A stretch of 64,000 bases of DNA from Drechmeria coniospora (taxonomy: Eukaryota; Ascomycota; Sordariomycetes; Hypocreales; Ophiocordycipitaceae), in NCBI RefSeq assembly GCF_001625195.1, contig NC_054391.1:4599157-4663156 (forward strand), in the 5' to 3' direction. Positions 11,300 through 23,325 of the stretch are shown piece by piece (within the stretch, counting starts at the first letter, position 1; every line of letters starts with the position of its first letter). The notes beneath the pieces were generated by a model. It worked only from the letters and a program-made list of their open reading frames with translations, was not told the DNA's origin and ran no database searches. Made by a program: the position numbers and the translations under genes.

Positions 11300-13110
11300 A
11301 CGGACCACTGGAAGCGACCAGTAGCATACTTACTTGCTCGTGCTATCAGTGCTTGCGCAGTATCATCGTACTAGACATGCAAGTGCGAGAACATATAATG
11401 CAGTATGTGCGTGCTCGTACTCCGTGCAGGATGCTCGCTTGGAGTTATAGATATGCACACGTATCTACAGTAAGTACAACTACTGCCCTATGCAGGTATG
11501 CAACCGAGGACCCAGCTGGCATTCTGGCATTCTGTTGGCAGAGGCAGAGGGTCGGATGATGGCCGTGTGCATACCTAAGTACGCAAGTACAAGCCGCTTG
11601 GGCGACACACAAAATGAAGCAGGGCAGAAAAACAGGGTAGGGTTTTGTTGATGTGCTGTAGTTAGTACTCCGTACTTAAGTATTACTTGCGCATTGTCAC
11701 CTTGTAATACGTGCATGCACTCCTTCCAAAGTACCATGCATGGCCATGTATCCCTAGTGAAATTTTATGTAGTAGGTATTTCCAAGTGCCTACAACTGTA
11801 ATTAATTGTATTCTGGAGTACTTACTGCGTACTCCGTAGTATTATAATACATGTACTCCTATGTTGGCCAAATACAGTACTCGTTCGCGTGCTCGTGCGT
11901 GCAGGTGCAAGTTTAGGTGTAAGTAAGAACATGTACTTACTGTAAGTAAGTTGGTACCTACCTAGTACCTAGTATGCATGTGTACGTACAGTATTAGCAC
12001 GGAGTACATGTACCCCTACCAAGTACATGTGCCAAGTACTTACTAAAGTTGGTGCATTTGTACTTGGGTCCGTTCGGACGCACAATGTCCTACAGTTGGG
12101 CCTGTACTATTACTAGAGTGTGGGATGTGCTGCGTGGGGCATCAATGGAGCACGAGGATCGTAAAGCCAGCAAAGGTTTCGGGTCGGGTCCAACCGCAAC
12201 CCAGCCGCCACCCCGTTTAACTGCGAGCGATTCAGGGCCAATCCTCCAAGTACAGTACATGTACTTGTACGGAGTATACCTGGCACACCTACGTAATTTC
12301 TGCCACTCGTGCTGCGGTGTCATGATACGAGCAGTCATGCCTTGCGCTGTACACATCTAGGCTTCCGTTGCGACCAGAATTCAGGTACCGCTCGGAGACG
12401 TGACACTGGGGTAAGCTTGCAGCGCATCATCCCCCCCCCCCCCCCGCAGCTTCTACATACGTGCATAAATAGCCACGCAAATTTATTGAGTTGCTGATCA
12501 ATGTTTCACATCGCATCCGGTATGCATCATGTTCGTTGGCGTCACCTGATCTTGCCGTTAGTGTGCCGTGCCCTGGGTGGAGGATGTTGTACTTGTAAGC
12601 CCACCATTGCTAGCAGGCTTACTTGTACTGTAGGAAGAACGCAATACTGTGGAAGCAAGTAAGTACATGCACGGAGTACAACTACAAGTACCAAGGCACA
12701 GCTGACAAGCCGGAACCCAGCTGAGTTCCACACAACGGGGAAAGATCCTATTACTGCGCACGGGAGTCGGAATACACGAGGTAGCTAGAGTACCCATACA
12801 GGGTACTCCGTATTACCTGTAGTACTTTTGCAATGCAACTGGTACCGCATGTACTCCGTACAGCAAGTGTAAGTAGTTAAGTAGTTAAGTACTTCGTGTG
12901 CTCTGTGCATCTTCTCCATAATAGTACTATCAGCCTACTACTCCGTACTCCGTACATGGCTGTACAATACTTAAGTAAATGTACAAGTACGTGTACGGGT
13001 ACGGAGTAATTAATACTATCCTTACCTACAAAGTATACTATGAAATAATAGCACCTAAGTACTCACGTACAGTACAAGCAAGTACGGAGTACGGAGTACT
13101 TACATTCAAC
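11300..13110. repeat. Large GTAC-rich island
   Basis: Roughly 1.8 kb in which GTAC, AGTACT and TACTTA words recur every few bases. Exact 11-mers lie at 11665, 12851, 12945, 13082 and 13089. The last two overlap, making a run with a 7-bp period. It also contains CTTAAG- and ATGCAT-centred palindromes built on GTAC arms. Confidence 0.75.
12431..12445. repeat. Poly-C tract (15)
   Basis: Fifteen uninterrupted cytosines inside the GTAC-rich intergenic region. Another 15-C tract lies in an intron at 16118. Confidence 0.9.
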
Positions 13111-13179
13111 TCGCTCCGCAATGCCAGCTGCGATTGGAGCGAGCAAGCTTGCCACTAAAGAGGTGCCCAAGCTTGGTCA

Positions 13180-13215
13180 CCAGCCACCAGCCACCAGCCA
13201 TCAGCCATCAGCCAC
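13180..13215. repeat. 7-bp tandem repeat (CAGCCAC/CAGCCAT)
   Basis: Five tandem units of CAGCCAC or CAGCCAT, intergenic and just beyond the GTAC island. Confidence 0.85.
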
Positions 13216-15064
13216 GGCTGCCCTGCCGCATCAGAACGCAAGTGGGGCCACCTTTTCAGCCTAAAGGCGAACCACCTGAAGGAGCCGCAGCGACTTCATC
13301 AGGGCTGATTCCAAACGATGCGCTCACACATTCTGAGCTTGACTATGTCAATAATCGAGTCCTACAACTACAAAATTAAGAGTAAAAAGGAAAGAGGCCC
13401 CCCACTCCCGTCCCCTTGGAAATTAGGCCTCGTACGCTTGCTCGTTTTCTTTCTTATGGTGTATCCGTTGCCGATTTCTTTCGGCAAGATCCTCTTCAAG
13501 AGTCATCGATACGGACCAGTGCATACCATAATCGTAGCGGACCTGCTCCAGACGAGTTCATAATACTGCTTCATACAATGAGTCCGTCGGCGATAGGTCG
13601 TGTGACGAACGGCGATAAACACCACACCCGACACAGTGCAATGTTTTGTTCACAACATACACGAGACACTCCATCAGCTGATCCACCCCATTAAGACAGT
13701 CCCTGTCGTTGGGCCCCCCGGCCCCCCTTGCGGCTGCATACCAGCAGGGAACAATCACGCCGGCTAAATAACATGGTGCTTGTACGACAGCTCCATGCTG
13801 TCTGGTTTCTGCAGAGCCGACCAAGAATGCACGGAGTGAGGATGACTGTATTCCGTACGAGCAGTATCTGTACATGTAATAAGTATATTAATCCTTGGTA
13901 GTTCCATGTACGGATATGCCGCTCCGACAACCGAGGACTGTATCTCAACGTCAAAATATCCCGAGCTGGCGGGTCCCGGCAGTCTATTTCTAGTCGTCGG
14001 TCGGCCAGCGCATGTCTCGTGCTATTCATATCCACCGCCCTTGCGTTCCAACAACCAAGGCATCCATATCTGTCATGGAATATCACTATTTTCTAGAGCA
14101 TGTATGAATGCACCACGCTGCAAGATCTACCCACCATTCTTTCGAATGGAGCTGCCACCACCTGGTTTCGAAATCTACCTACATTTCAGATCTCTGGTCG
14201 GAATCCAAAATTGGTCAGGAAACAACGCGGTCGCTGCAAGCAACCCAATCGACTGTCGACTAGAGAAGTCTGGATCGTAATCATGCACAATATTTACGCC
14301 ACCATGGTCTCAAACTAGCCTACCAATCGAAGGAGCCTGGCATTTCCATCGTCACCAAACAAATGGCAGCTCATCTGGTTCGTAAAACTGACTGCGATTT
14401 TCTCTCGATGCGACCGAATGCAGGATTCCATTTATTATGTCTCAATGAACGCAAGGTGTGCGAGACGTTCAGAATGATTCGCCACCGTCACCGTCGCTCG
14501 CTTCTCCAATTGGCGTCATAAACAACAGCCGCGCGGCGGGCAAACTCATGATGCTAAAAAGCCACCTTCAGGCAGTAGGTAACCCGGTCAAGGTATGAGG
14601 TTGCTTCGTCGTGATGGATGACATGAAGTCGATGGCCTGATGCTACACACATCAGTATGGCTGGAAACATGGCGGTGCGGGCTGCTCGTCTGGGTGTGGC
14701 GGCTTGCTTGCTCAAAGGGGAAAATTGATAACCGACCATCTGCCGAGCGTGACGTGACGAGTGACGATCAACGACAATGGCAAAATGGGCCCACCATGGC
14801 GTTCGGTTCCTATTGTTCTCACCACGTCGAATCTCTTTGGCGCTCGCAGCAGAGATCGGCAATGTCTCGATAGGCAAAATCGCAAGGGGATTGATTGACC
14901 GGATGCGTGCGGGGTAGCAAAGGGTTGCCAACTTCCCCTGCTGCGACATGAGATCCCGAACAGCCGCACCGAATCGCAGCCGCGCCAAAGTTGTCTTCGC
15001 CCATCGCATCAACGGCTGGAGCAAGATCAACGTCGACACCGACACCGAAACCGACACCTACAAG

Positions 15065-16764
15065 ATGGCCGCCGCCGCAACGGAGAATCCGATGCGGCCG
15101 ACGCAGCCGACGCTGGATGCCGATGCCGCGAGCCGAGGCAGAGTGCCGCACCTCTTCTCTTCGAACCCTCCGATCCGTGACACGCTCGAGACGGGGAGCT
15201 CGCGCCTTCAGGAGGAGACCATCAAGGAATGTCTGCCCTTCCTGGCCGACGGAGAAGGACACGAGAATCGCAATGATCATGGCATCCCGCACCTGTACCG
15301 CCGCCGCCACGTCAAGTTCCTCCGGAAGCAGCTCGGCCTGCTCCCGTCCGGCTTCACGGCTGCCGACGCCAGCCGACCTTGGTTTTTCTATTGGTGCCTC
15401 AACGGACTCGCGCTCCTCGGGGAGGACGTGGGCTCCTATCGCTCGAAACTGGTCGAGACTGTTCGTCCCATGCAGAACCCTACAGGAGGCTTCGCCGGTG
15501 GCTTCGGTCAGGCCTCGCATCTCGCCACCACCTATGCGACGATCCTGTCTCTTGCTCTCGTCGGAGGACCCGACGCCTACGAGGTGGTGGAGAGAAGGGC
15601 CATATGGAAGTGGTTGTGCTCGCTGAAGCAACCCGATGGAGGATTCCAGATGGCCATCGGAGGCGAAGAGGATGTGAGGTATGCCGCTGGCGCTCTGCTG
15701 CTGTCGTCGACCAACCGACACGGGCCCCTGCCGGCTCTGGCTGACCACCTTCTGACCATGTTTGCAGAGGGGCCTACTGCGCTGCCGTCATCATATCGCT
15801 GCTCGACCTACCGCTCGACCTATCATCCGACTCGCCTGCTCATGCAGCCGGCCACACCGGGCTCTTCGACGGCCTTGGCGAGTGGGTGCAACGATGTGAG
15901 TCTTTGCTCGTGAGAGCCTCGAGCGCCGTCGTTGGATCCTCGTCTCTGACCGATGCGTGCCTCCTCCAGGCCAAACCTACGAAGGAGGTGTGTCGGCAAA
16001 GCCGGGCATCGAGGCCCATGGCGCATACGCCTTCTGCGCCTTGGGATGCCTCTCCATCATCGATTCCCCGCATCGAGCTGTTCCAAAGTAAGCCGCTCAG
16101 CTGATGACGCGATAATACCCCCCCCCCCCCCCGGCGACATCCCGCTGACCCCTACGTAGGTATCTCCACGTACCGCGCCTTCTCTCCTGGCTGTCCTCTC
16201 GACAGTACGCACCCGAAGGTGGCTTCTCCGGTCGCACCAACAAGCTCGTCGACGGCTGCTACAGCCACTGGGTAGGCGGATGCTGGCCCTTGATCGAGGC
16301 CGCTCTCGATGGGCCGCCACCTACGCCCGCAGGCCGCTCGCCGACGCAGTCCGATGCCAGCCTCTTCAGCAGAAACGGCCTGATTCGCTACATTCTGACC
16401 TGCGGACAGGATCTTTCGTCCCGCGGCGGCTTGCGAGACAAGCCAAGCAAGTAAGTGCATGCCATTCACGTGCTACGCGACCACCCACAATGATTGACAA
16501 CCCAACCCAAGGTACTCGGATGCATACCATACGTGCTATGTCCTCTCCGGCCTGAGCTCTGCTCAGCATAAATGGACGTTGGACTCGTCTCGATCCGACG
16601 CCGCCGCGATGCATGGCGACGTCTGGGTCGGATTGCCTCACACCAAAGGCGAGCAAATATTCGACGAGGAGGATCGAGTCGGCATGGCGCATCCCGTTTA
16701 TGTCATTCCCCAGCAACGAGTGGAGGATTGCCAGCAGTACTTTGCTTCCAAGCAGGGTTTCTAG
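15065..16764 (+). CDS. ram1: Protein farnesyltransferase subunit beta
   Basis: Five exons, 15065-15678, 15768-15895, 15970-16087, 16160-16450 and 16512-16764, join in frame to give 467 residues. The start at 15065 has A at -3 and G at +4. An in-frame ATG at 14948 would add 39 residues that look non-conserved. The catalytic beta subunit binds farnesyl diphosphate and zinc and modifies CaaX proteins such as Ras and mating pheromone, together with the alpha subunit Ram2. Several prenyltransferase repeats are visible (GGFAGGFGQ, GGFQMAIGG, GGVSAKPG, GGFSGRTNK). The zinc ligands Asp318 and Cys320 lie in VDGCYSHW, and His390 in DAYHTCY. The GGFSGRTNKLVDGCYSHW block is diagnostic for farnesyl- rather than geranylgeranyltransferase. 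Length fits filamentous-fungal orthologues. The neighbours are unrelated. Confidence 0.95.
16118..16132 (+). repeat. Poly-C tract in farnesyltransferase intron 3
   Basis: Fifteen cytosines inside the 72-nt third intron (16088-16159), about 27 nt upstream of the acceptor. It may serve as, or interfere with, the pyrimidine tract, and it takes up a fifth of the intron. Confidence 0.9.
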
Positions 16765-18209
16765 GCATCCATCTCTCCCCCACGGCGGACAATCATTCCG
16801 GCCGTGGCAAAGGCAGGAACGGCGTCGTGTCCACGCCACGCGTCCTCGCGCGTTGACTTGCGATACGATGTGATTGTGTCGATTAGTGGCTAGTTCACCT
16901 GTCGCAGGGAGACAGAATCCCCGGTCGAGGTTGAGAGTACGAAGCCAAGTCAAGACAGCGGTCAATGCTGGGCTTTGGTCAGGCCCTTTGGCCCCCATGC
17001 AGGCACGGCGGAGGTATCGCCCCTACCGCTGGCATACCCTGGAGGCCGGACTGCTTTTCCGGACCCTGCCATTGTGTGGCTCATCTAGTCGAAGGCAACC
17101 GGACCCGGCATCTTGCCTTGCCTGCCTGTTCAAATTGCCACGGATGCGCCGCCCAAGGGACGGAACTGCGGTGACGGTGGCAACCACACCACACAGGCGG
17201 CCTACGCGAGGCAACCCGGTCCGCAATGGCCTTGCAGGGGGCTTGGCCTGCCATCACCATCATCTCAGCCTGTCTTGATGCGGCTTACACTGGTCAAAAC
17301 GAGCGTGGGCCACGGAACCATTTGCACATTGTACAAATTGGCCATGCCTACCCTACCGCGGGGGATCATCCGTCATACCGAATCGTATTGGTGGACGATG
17401 GTTGATGGCTGATCGCCCGGGCATAAGCGGCCCGGATGCACGACGAGCCATCTGCCGCATGGGTGTTTTGTGTATGACAAATACGGCGGATGTAAGCCTT
17501 CACCCGAGACGAGGTGGCTACTTTCTTCTCATCATTTGACTGATGCCCTCGTCACGGAAAAGCGCAGCTTCGACGGGGTCAAGGGTCACCCTGTGGTGAT
17601 AGGCAGTCGGCACGGAGAATGGGTGCCGTCCACTGGCTCGCATGGCCCATGCCTCGAGCAGCACCACTTGAGGGCGTCGGAAGGCACAAGACGAATGAAT
17701 GAGTGACGCGTCAACAACGGCTGCAGTCGATCCTGGTCGGTCCTGGCTTCTTGGCCGAGTTTGGCCGTTGCCGATGCGGCCATGTGGTACGCGTGTCGGT
17801 CGCAGTGTTCGGTAATTACTCCAACTCCGTGTTGGGAATACCCCATGAGGGGTGATTGACTGTAGAACAAAGGCGAGAGGTTTCTTCCGAGATGTCGTCT
17901 GTGTCTTGTCTATTGTCGATGAAGCACATTGTGCACGAATGCCATCCACTCCGTCGTTTGTAGGAGTTTGAGTCATGACGAAGGATGATGGGCAACTGTG
18001 CTGCCGTCTGGCGACCCCGCTCCGCCCCTTTCTCGCTTCTGTCCATATCGATGGTTCCGTGTCCATGCATTTACCGGCAAGGACGCGATAAGTGCATGCA
18101 ATTACGCGATAAGTACATACAAGTACGTGATACGTGCGACGGATACCTCAGGCCAGCCGATGCATTCCGCAGCGGACAGGCTGTAATAATTACTCGTTCG
18201 TCATTAACG

Positions 18210-18225
18210 TACGGAGCACTCCGTA
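18210..18225. repeat. Perfect short inverted repeat
   Basis: TACGGAG and CTCCGTA are perfect 7-bp arms around a 2-nt CA spacer. This is the GTACGGA unit of the dispersed word folded back on itself. Confidence 0.8.
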
Positions 18226-21200
18226 AGGAGTACAGTGAGTGAGTGTACTTGCCTCCATGGTCCTAGCTGGTGCTCTGCCGCACCACATTTCCGGTGGCGG
18301 TCGGCCAACATACATGCTTTGTAGAGGTACCGAGTACCAGAGGGTAGAGGCAAAGTACCGGAATGGTACGGACCAACATCATGTGCTGCGATAGTCTGCA
18401 TCTACCAGATAGTCGCTACTCCATCTCTACAGCACCTGTACTTGAAAGGGTGTCATCGAGGCGCCACACTGGCTTATCTGTCGTCATGGCGTTTACTCAG
18501 GGTATGGCGGCGCCTGCCGTTTCCCTGTGGCGAGGAACAGAAAGACGTTGAGCAATTTCCCTCGCATCGATGGCAGAAATCTCATGCTGCCTCCGACGAG
18601 GCAATCTTGAAGCATACTTGTACTCGTCGGCGTCACGAGAGTCATGACGATGCGGTGGCATCATGCAAAGCCGTCGCTGGAGGGAGTGGCACCTTCCCAA
18701 GCACAGCCGTGGCGACAGCTAACCCCTCTCGAACAGGCCCAAGCAGGACGAGTGGACGTATGATGATGGTCCCATGGTTGGTCCAAAAGTCGATGCTCCT
18801 AGGCCTTCCATATCCGAATTTCCCGTCAGGGCATCGAAATCCGTGCAAAGTGAAGGGGACCGCCAGATGATGCCGATGACGTTGCCTCGCCTCAGCGTGA
18901 GCCGTGGCGTGGGCCACCTTGGGCCACTCGATTGGCTGCGTGACGGACGAGAGAAGGAGACTCGAGACTACGGCAGTGTGGGAGCTTGTTGCTGGGCCGC
19001 TGGCAACGTGGTGCTGCTTGCGACGGAAGCCAGACACATCAGGGTGGGATCAGAGAGACGGAGACGACAGGAGTGGCCGTCAGAAGGACGAGCACGACCA
19101 GGACGCAGCATGGTTCAGCAAACAATCAGCACGGCGGATACCGTCGACGGCTGCATGAGAGGGGCGCCCGCCGACGAGCATACCTGCAGCACACGTACCC
19201 ACGCAGCACCGTACGCGCACTTCTCTGCTGCTGAGCGCCGCCCGAGGCGGACCAGCAGGGCCAAGGCCAACCGATGCCGACGATGGCATGTCTCATGAAG
19301 GCGGCCTGACGCCATTCCCTCGAACCGGTCTCACGGCTTCGACGATGCTGGGGGACATGGCACCATGGCACCAACCCATAACCACTACCGCTTGCCTGTT
19401 CCGATTCGGCAACCGAGGGCCCCCAAATCACCCTCCTGGCTTGCCCGCCAACGCTCGGGCAGCTCGAGCACGTTGCGCGCATATTACGCTCCGTACGAGC
19501 GGGAGTACAATGTACGGCATGTACGGAGTACATGTCGAGCGATGAATGGCACCGTGCCGACGAGCTGTGGGTCTCGTATGCCTAGGCCGTCTGAATCTCG
19601 CCATCGCCCGTCACCTATGCGGCCTCGCCTTGTTTGCTCCTCGCTCAAACCCGGCCGGCAGATGGAAGTTGGCAGTTGGGGGGACGGCATCGCGTGGCTC
19701 GGCATGTGACGCATGGTCGAGCGAGGAACATCGCCAGATGTCTGATCAATGGCCGAATGCACCGGTTCTCGAGCATTCGCATTCTGCATGACCGGTCGAC
19801 TCGGACGGGCCGACAAGATCGTCGCATCGTCACACCGTTTTGCCGTGGAGGCCCACGTCGTATCCAGGCCTCACCGCCTTCGCAGCTGCCCGGCATGGAG
19901 CGCGGAAGCTTCTCCGTCACTCATTAAGATTCCGCAAACGAGCTCGTCGGGAGAAGGCGGCCGACATGTGTTGATGGGTCTCGACGGTCCTCCCCCCCCC
20001 CGCGCTCACGCGAACTGGACAGCCGAGATGCTTGGGCGACCAAGGCCCGAAACGGCGGCCGTGTGCGCTCTTACCTGCCCCGGGCACGCATAGGGCGAGA
20101 CGCCTTTATTAATATGATCAAACGAGCAGCGGTGCCAGCTCATCATTGCATGAGGGCCGAGGCAATGGCTCGAGCTGCGAGGCCGCCTTGACGCCTTGGT
20201 CCCCCGCGACCCCTCACTCCCTCACCCAATCAGCCGGGTCATCTTCACCGGTTCGGCGCTCAGTCGAATCGACGCCCCTCATCCTGGTGACCTGACGTGG
20301 TCGATTCGATCCAACCTCCGTCTCCCTCCGCCCACGCCTGCCGCGACAAGTTCTCCACGGTACGGAGTACTGCGCATGGAGGAGTCACGTACGAGCACGT
20401 TGAGCTGCCTGTGCGAGTACGTGTGCGTCTGCTCCGTACTTGTACGTCTGACTGTGCGTGCACTTGGCCGTAGGTGTACGCGCAAAAACGACCAGGGGGT
20501 GTGCCTCTCGACGCACCGTGGTGGTTCTCAAGCTCGCTCGATCCACCTCCCAGCCACTCGACCGGCAAGTGGCTGGATTTGACCCTCTCCCGGCGACCAG
20601 GCCACGCTTGCTCATGCAGCTCCCAACTCGCAGTGCTGCCGCGAGGCCCTTGTGATGCCGCCGCCGCCCTCGAACCCTCACCGACGGTTTCCAGCTGCTC
20701 GCCTCGCCTCGCCTGCCGCGGACTGCCCGCTTCCCACTGCGCCAATGGACGGTGGCGACGGCGCGCTAACCTCGGGACGATGGAGCGCGAACCCCAATCC
20801 CAGCCTGCTCCTCGCCGAGGCCTGACCTGGCCACGGCGCGAGCCAACGCCCGCGGGACCGTCGACAGGCTCGTCTACCACTTTACCTGGTGCCAATGGCC
20901 GTCCTTCGCCTCGACGGCGCTAGAAGCTTCCTGCTTGCCCGGCGGAGCTGCACCGGGACGCCATCTGCTTCTGGGGCCAACCATTTACTTGATCCGCCCT
21001 CGGCCCTACCAGACATGCCATCCTTCTCGGTCCCCACGGCCGGTTGCCGGACGAACCCTCGCCCCTCTCCACGGCGGGCCCATGCTGCCTCTCTCAGCCG
21101 CCAGGGATCGCTCGCGGATGTGCTCCCTACGAGTGTTCCCTACCACTACATGTTCCTTCGTTCGTGCCTCCTGCAGCTCGTGGCCGTCTCCATCGGGAGA

Positions 21201-21587
21201 GGGGCGCTCGTCTCCGTCCTGTCTGCTCCTCAAGATCAGAGGATCGTCGAGTCGTCTGCATTAGTGGCCGTCAGGACTGAGATCGAGCCGCCGCCGTTCC
21301 ACTCTGACCAACCAGGCACCGTCGAAGCAGGCTCGGAAGGTCAAGGAGCATTCCCTTTTCGTCTTTAGCCACCCCCACCACATGGCACGCTGCCTTGTCC
21401 GGTCCTCAACTCTGCACTGTAGGTCGAAATAAAGAGGGCCGAGTGCGGTAACCCCGGCACGACCCTGCCAGCCCTGGTTTGGTCCGACCCGGGCGCCCTC
21501 GAACAGGCGCAGCGGTCCAGCGAGCGGCCGAGGGGCAGGGGGTGGGGAGGCGAGCAGAAGACGCGCGAGACGAACAGCAAACGAACG

Positions 21588-21626
21588 AGAGGGCGAGAGC
21601 GAGAGCGAGAGCGAGAGAGCGAGAGC
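21588..21626. repeat. GAGAGC/GAGCGA microsatellite
   Basis: Purine-rich tandem hexamers (GAGAGC and variants) in the intergenic region upstream of the dsRBD-like gene. Confidence 0.8.
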
Positions 21627-22559
21627 CGTCCCTCGGAGTGGGCTGTAAACGAGGATCAGGAACGGCGGCCGTCCGGGAAGACCGCCCGTCCGCCGTACAG
21701 GCAACTCGTTGGCAGCAGAGCTGTTATCTGTGGCTTTCCCCATGTACCATATCCTTCCGACCGCACCTTCGAGCCGGAGATCGACCTCAGCTGCGCCGAG
21801 GCCGCTGCACCGTCCCCATGCGATGCGCCGTGGTGGAGCGACCTAGCGTCCGGCAGCAGTTTTTTCATCAACTGGCAAGGAGGCACGCCAGCACATCAAG
21901 ATGGGTCACACTCTTCCAAGAGCGAGTCCTATCTTCGCTCGCCTTTGCCTCGACGAGTGCTCGCCCGGTTCCCTCCAGACACCCCCCGGCCGCGCGCTAG
22001 CAAGCTTCTCTCTGCCGACGCAATAAAACACAGGTCCTTCGCCGTCGAGCACTCCTCGTCTCCGTTTGCACAAACTGTAATCTAACTCTCATCAACGACG
22101 ACGTATACTCGCTCTACCCCTCCCCTCCCCTCCCTTTCCTGCTTCGTCTTCTCACCTCACCCCAATCGTCATCTGAGGCCTTCTCCTTTCGTCCTCGCCC
22201 TTGATCACCCTTCTCTTGCATGCTTGATTGCCTGCAACCCTCCCATTCCTTTCGTGGGGTGCCGCGCGAACACCCCTCCCCCTCTTTCTCCTTTGCTCTT
22301 CCGGGTGGCTTTTTCCTCGTCCCCTTTCTCGACGTCTTGCTGTCGCTGCTACCACACACTCGTACGACCAGGACCTACGCGGATTCGCAAGCACGCACAT
22401 ACACACGCGCGCCGCTACGAATATATACACGCACGCATACTCGCACGCGCACGCGCGCAACCATATCGTTGTCGCCGAGGACGAGCTTGTTTCCATTTTC
22501 ACTCATTCATTCCCCCTTACTACCACGTCCTTGGTCCCCATCGGCTGTTCTCCGACAAG

Positions 22560-23325
22560 ATGGGCGGTTTCTATATGCAGTATCTCGAAAGTAAGTCTGA
22601 GCGATGAGTCCGACCCTGTGAAGTTCGACATTTCCCCACTAGCTTCGTGTGGCATCTGAATCGCATGCCCGTTTGCGTCAAACGAGGGTTTTGGAGTCAA
22701 CAACGGCTTTGGTCCTCACCACCGTTGTCCTCGACGAGACCAGGAGAGGACCGAAGAGTCCGCCGCGCGGTGTGCGAGGGCCTGCGCGGCAACAATGTCG
22801 GCAACAATGTCGGCAACAATGTCATGTTCCTCCTCATGCAAATCCTCCTCGCCAAGTCTACGTCGACTACCCTTGTCATTGCCCTCATGGTCTCAGTGCG
22901 TCTCGGACCATGCGCTTCCATGGTCGAATCGTCGCATTTCAGCGCTAACCAGCCGATTGCTTCTAGGTCTCTGCCGCCGTCGGGGATGGATTGATCCAGC
23001 CTACGAGCTGTACCGAGACAATAGCGGCTTTACCTGCCTTGTCCTGGTGAACGGGCGGGAGTATCAGACTGATCTTGCGTATGAGTCCGACGTTTTGGCT
23101 CAGGAGAACGCTGCCATGCGTGCGTTCATGGTCTGTCGCAACTTCTCCGTCAATGGAGGCATGCTTGCCCGCAATGGGATCGTTCAGGGGCTTCCGGCCA
23201 CAACGGAAACCGGCCATCGTCGCAAGAGCCGTCACACGTCCTCGCGTGAGAGCAACGACAGCCACGGCCGTGGTCGACGCTCCGGCAACCACTCGAGCAG
23301 CAGCTCCACGGACTCGTTTGACTAA
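22560..23325 (+). CDS. Small dsRNA-binding-domain-like protein (5' structure uncertain)
   Basis: The last exon, 22967-23325, encodes a compact domain beginning DPAYELYRDNSGFTCLV, with GREYQTDLAYES and QENAAMRAFMVCRNFS. This beta-beta-beta-helix pattern with an Ala-Ala helix resembles the second half of a double-stranded-RNA-binding domain. A Ser-, Arg- and His-rich tail ending DSFD follows. A 71-nt intron (22896-22966, GTGCGT donor, GCTAACC branch) joins it in frame to an upstream exon reading YVDYPCHCPHG. The likely first exon starts at 22560 (MGGFYMQYLE) with a GTAAGT donor at 22591, and the best acceptor ends at 22642. The phases do not match: exon 1 ends in phase 1, while exon 2 needs phase 0. 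Either the start lies elsewhere or there is an indel. The dsRBD assignment is by pattern only. Confidence 0.5.
22788..22823 (+). repeat. 12-bp tandem repeat in the dsRBD-like gene
   Basis: Three exact copies of GGCAACAATGTC within the second exon. A one-base slip near such a repeat could explain the unresolved reading frame upstream. Confidence 0.85.

Larger units (their letters stand above)
9695..15064. other. Long intergenic region, no gene supported
   Basis: About 5.4 kb between the divergently oriented zinc-cluster regulator (-) and farnesyltransferase beta gene (+). The proximal kilobase on each side is presumably promoter. The middle (about 10.37-13.1 kb) is dominated by GTAC-rich islands with very short open frames. 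At 13.3-14.5 kb is a more AT-rich stretch with a 124-codon frame (13906-14280) that I cannot relate to any family. Confidence 0.55.
16765..22559. other. Long intergenic region, no gene supported
   Basis: About 5.8 kb. Open frames of 100-210 codons occur on all strands (for example around 20.3-21.4 kb) but overlap one another, are rich in Arg, Pro and Ser, and show no domain. Two exact GTACGGAGTAC words lie at 19521 and 20360. The last 500 bp are strongly pyrimidine-rich, as expected of the leader of the next gene. Confidence 0.5.
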
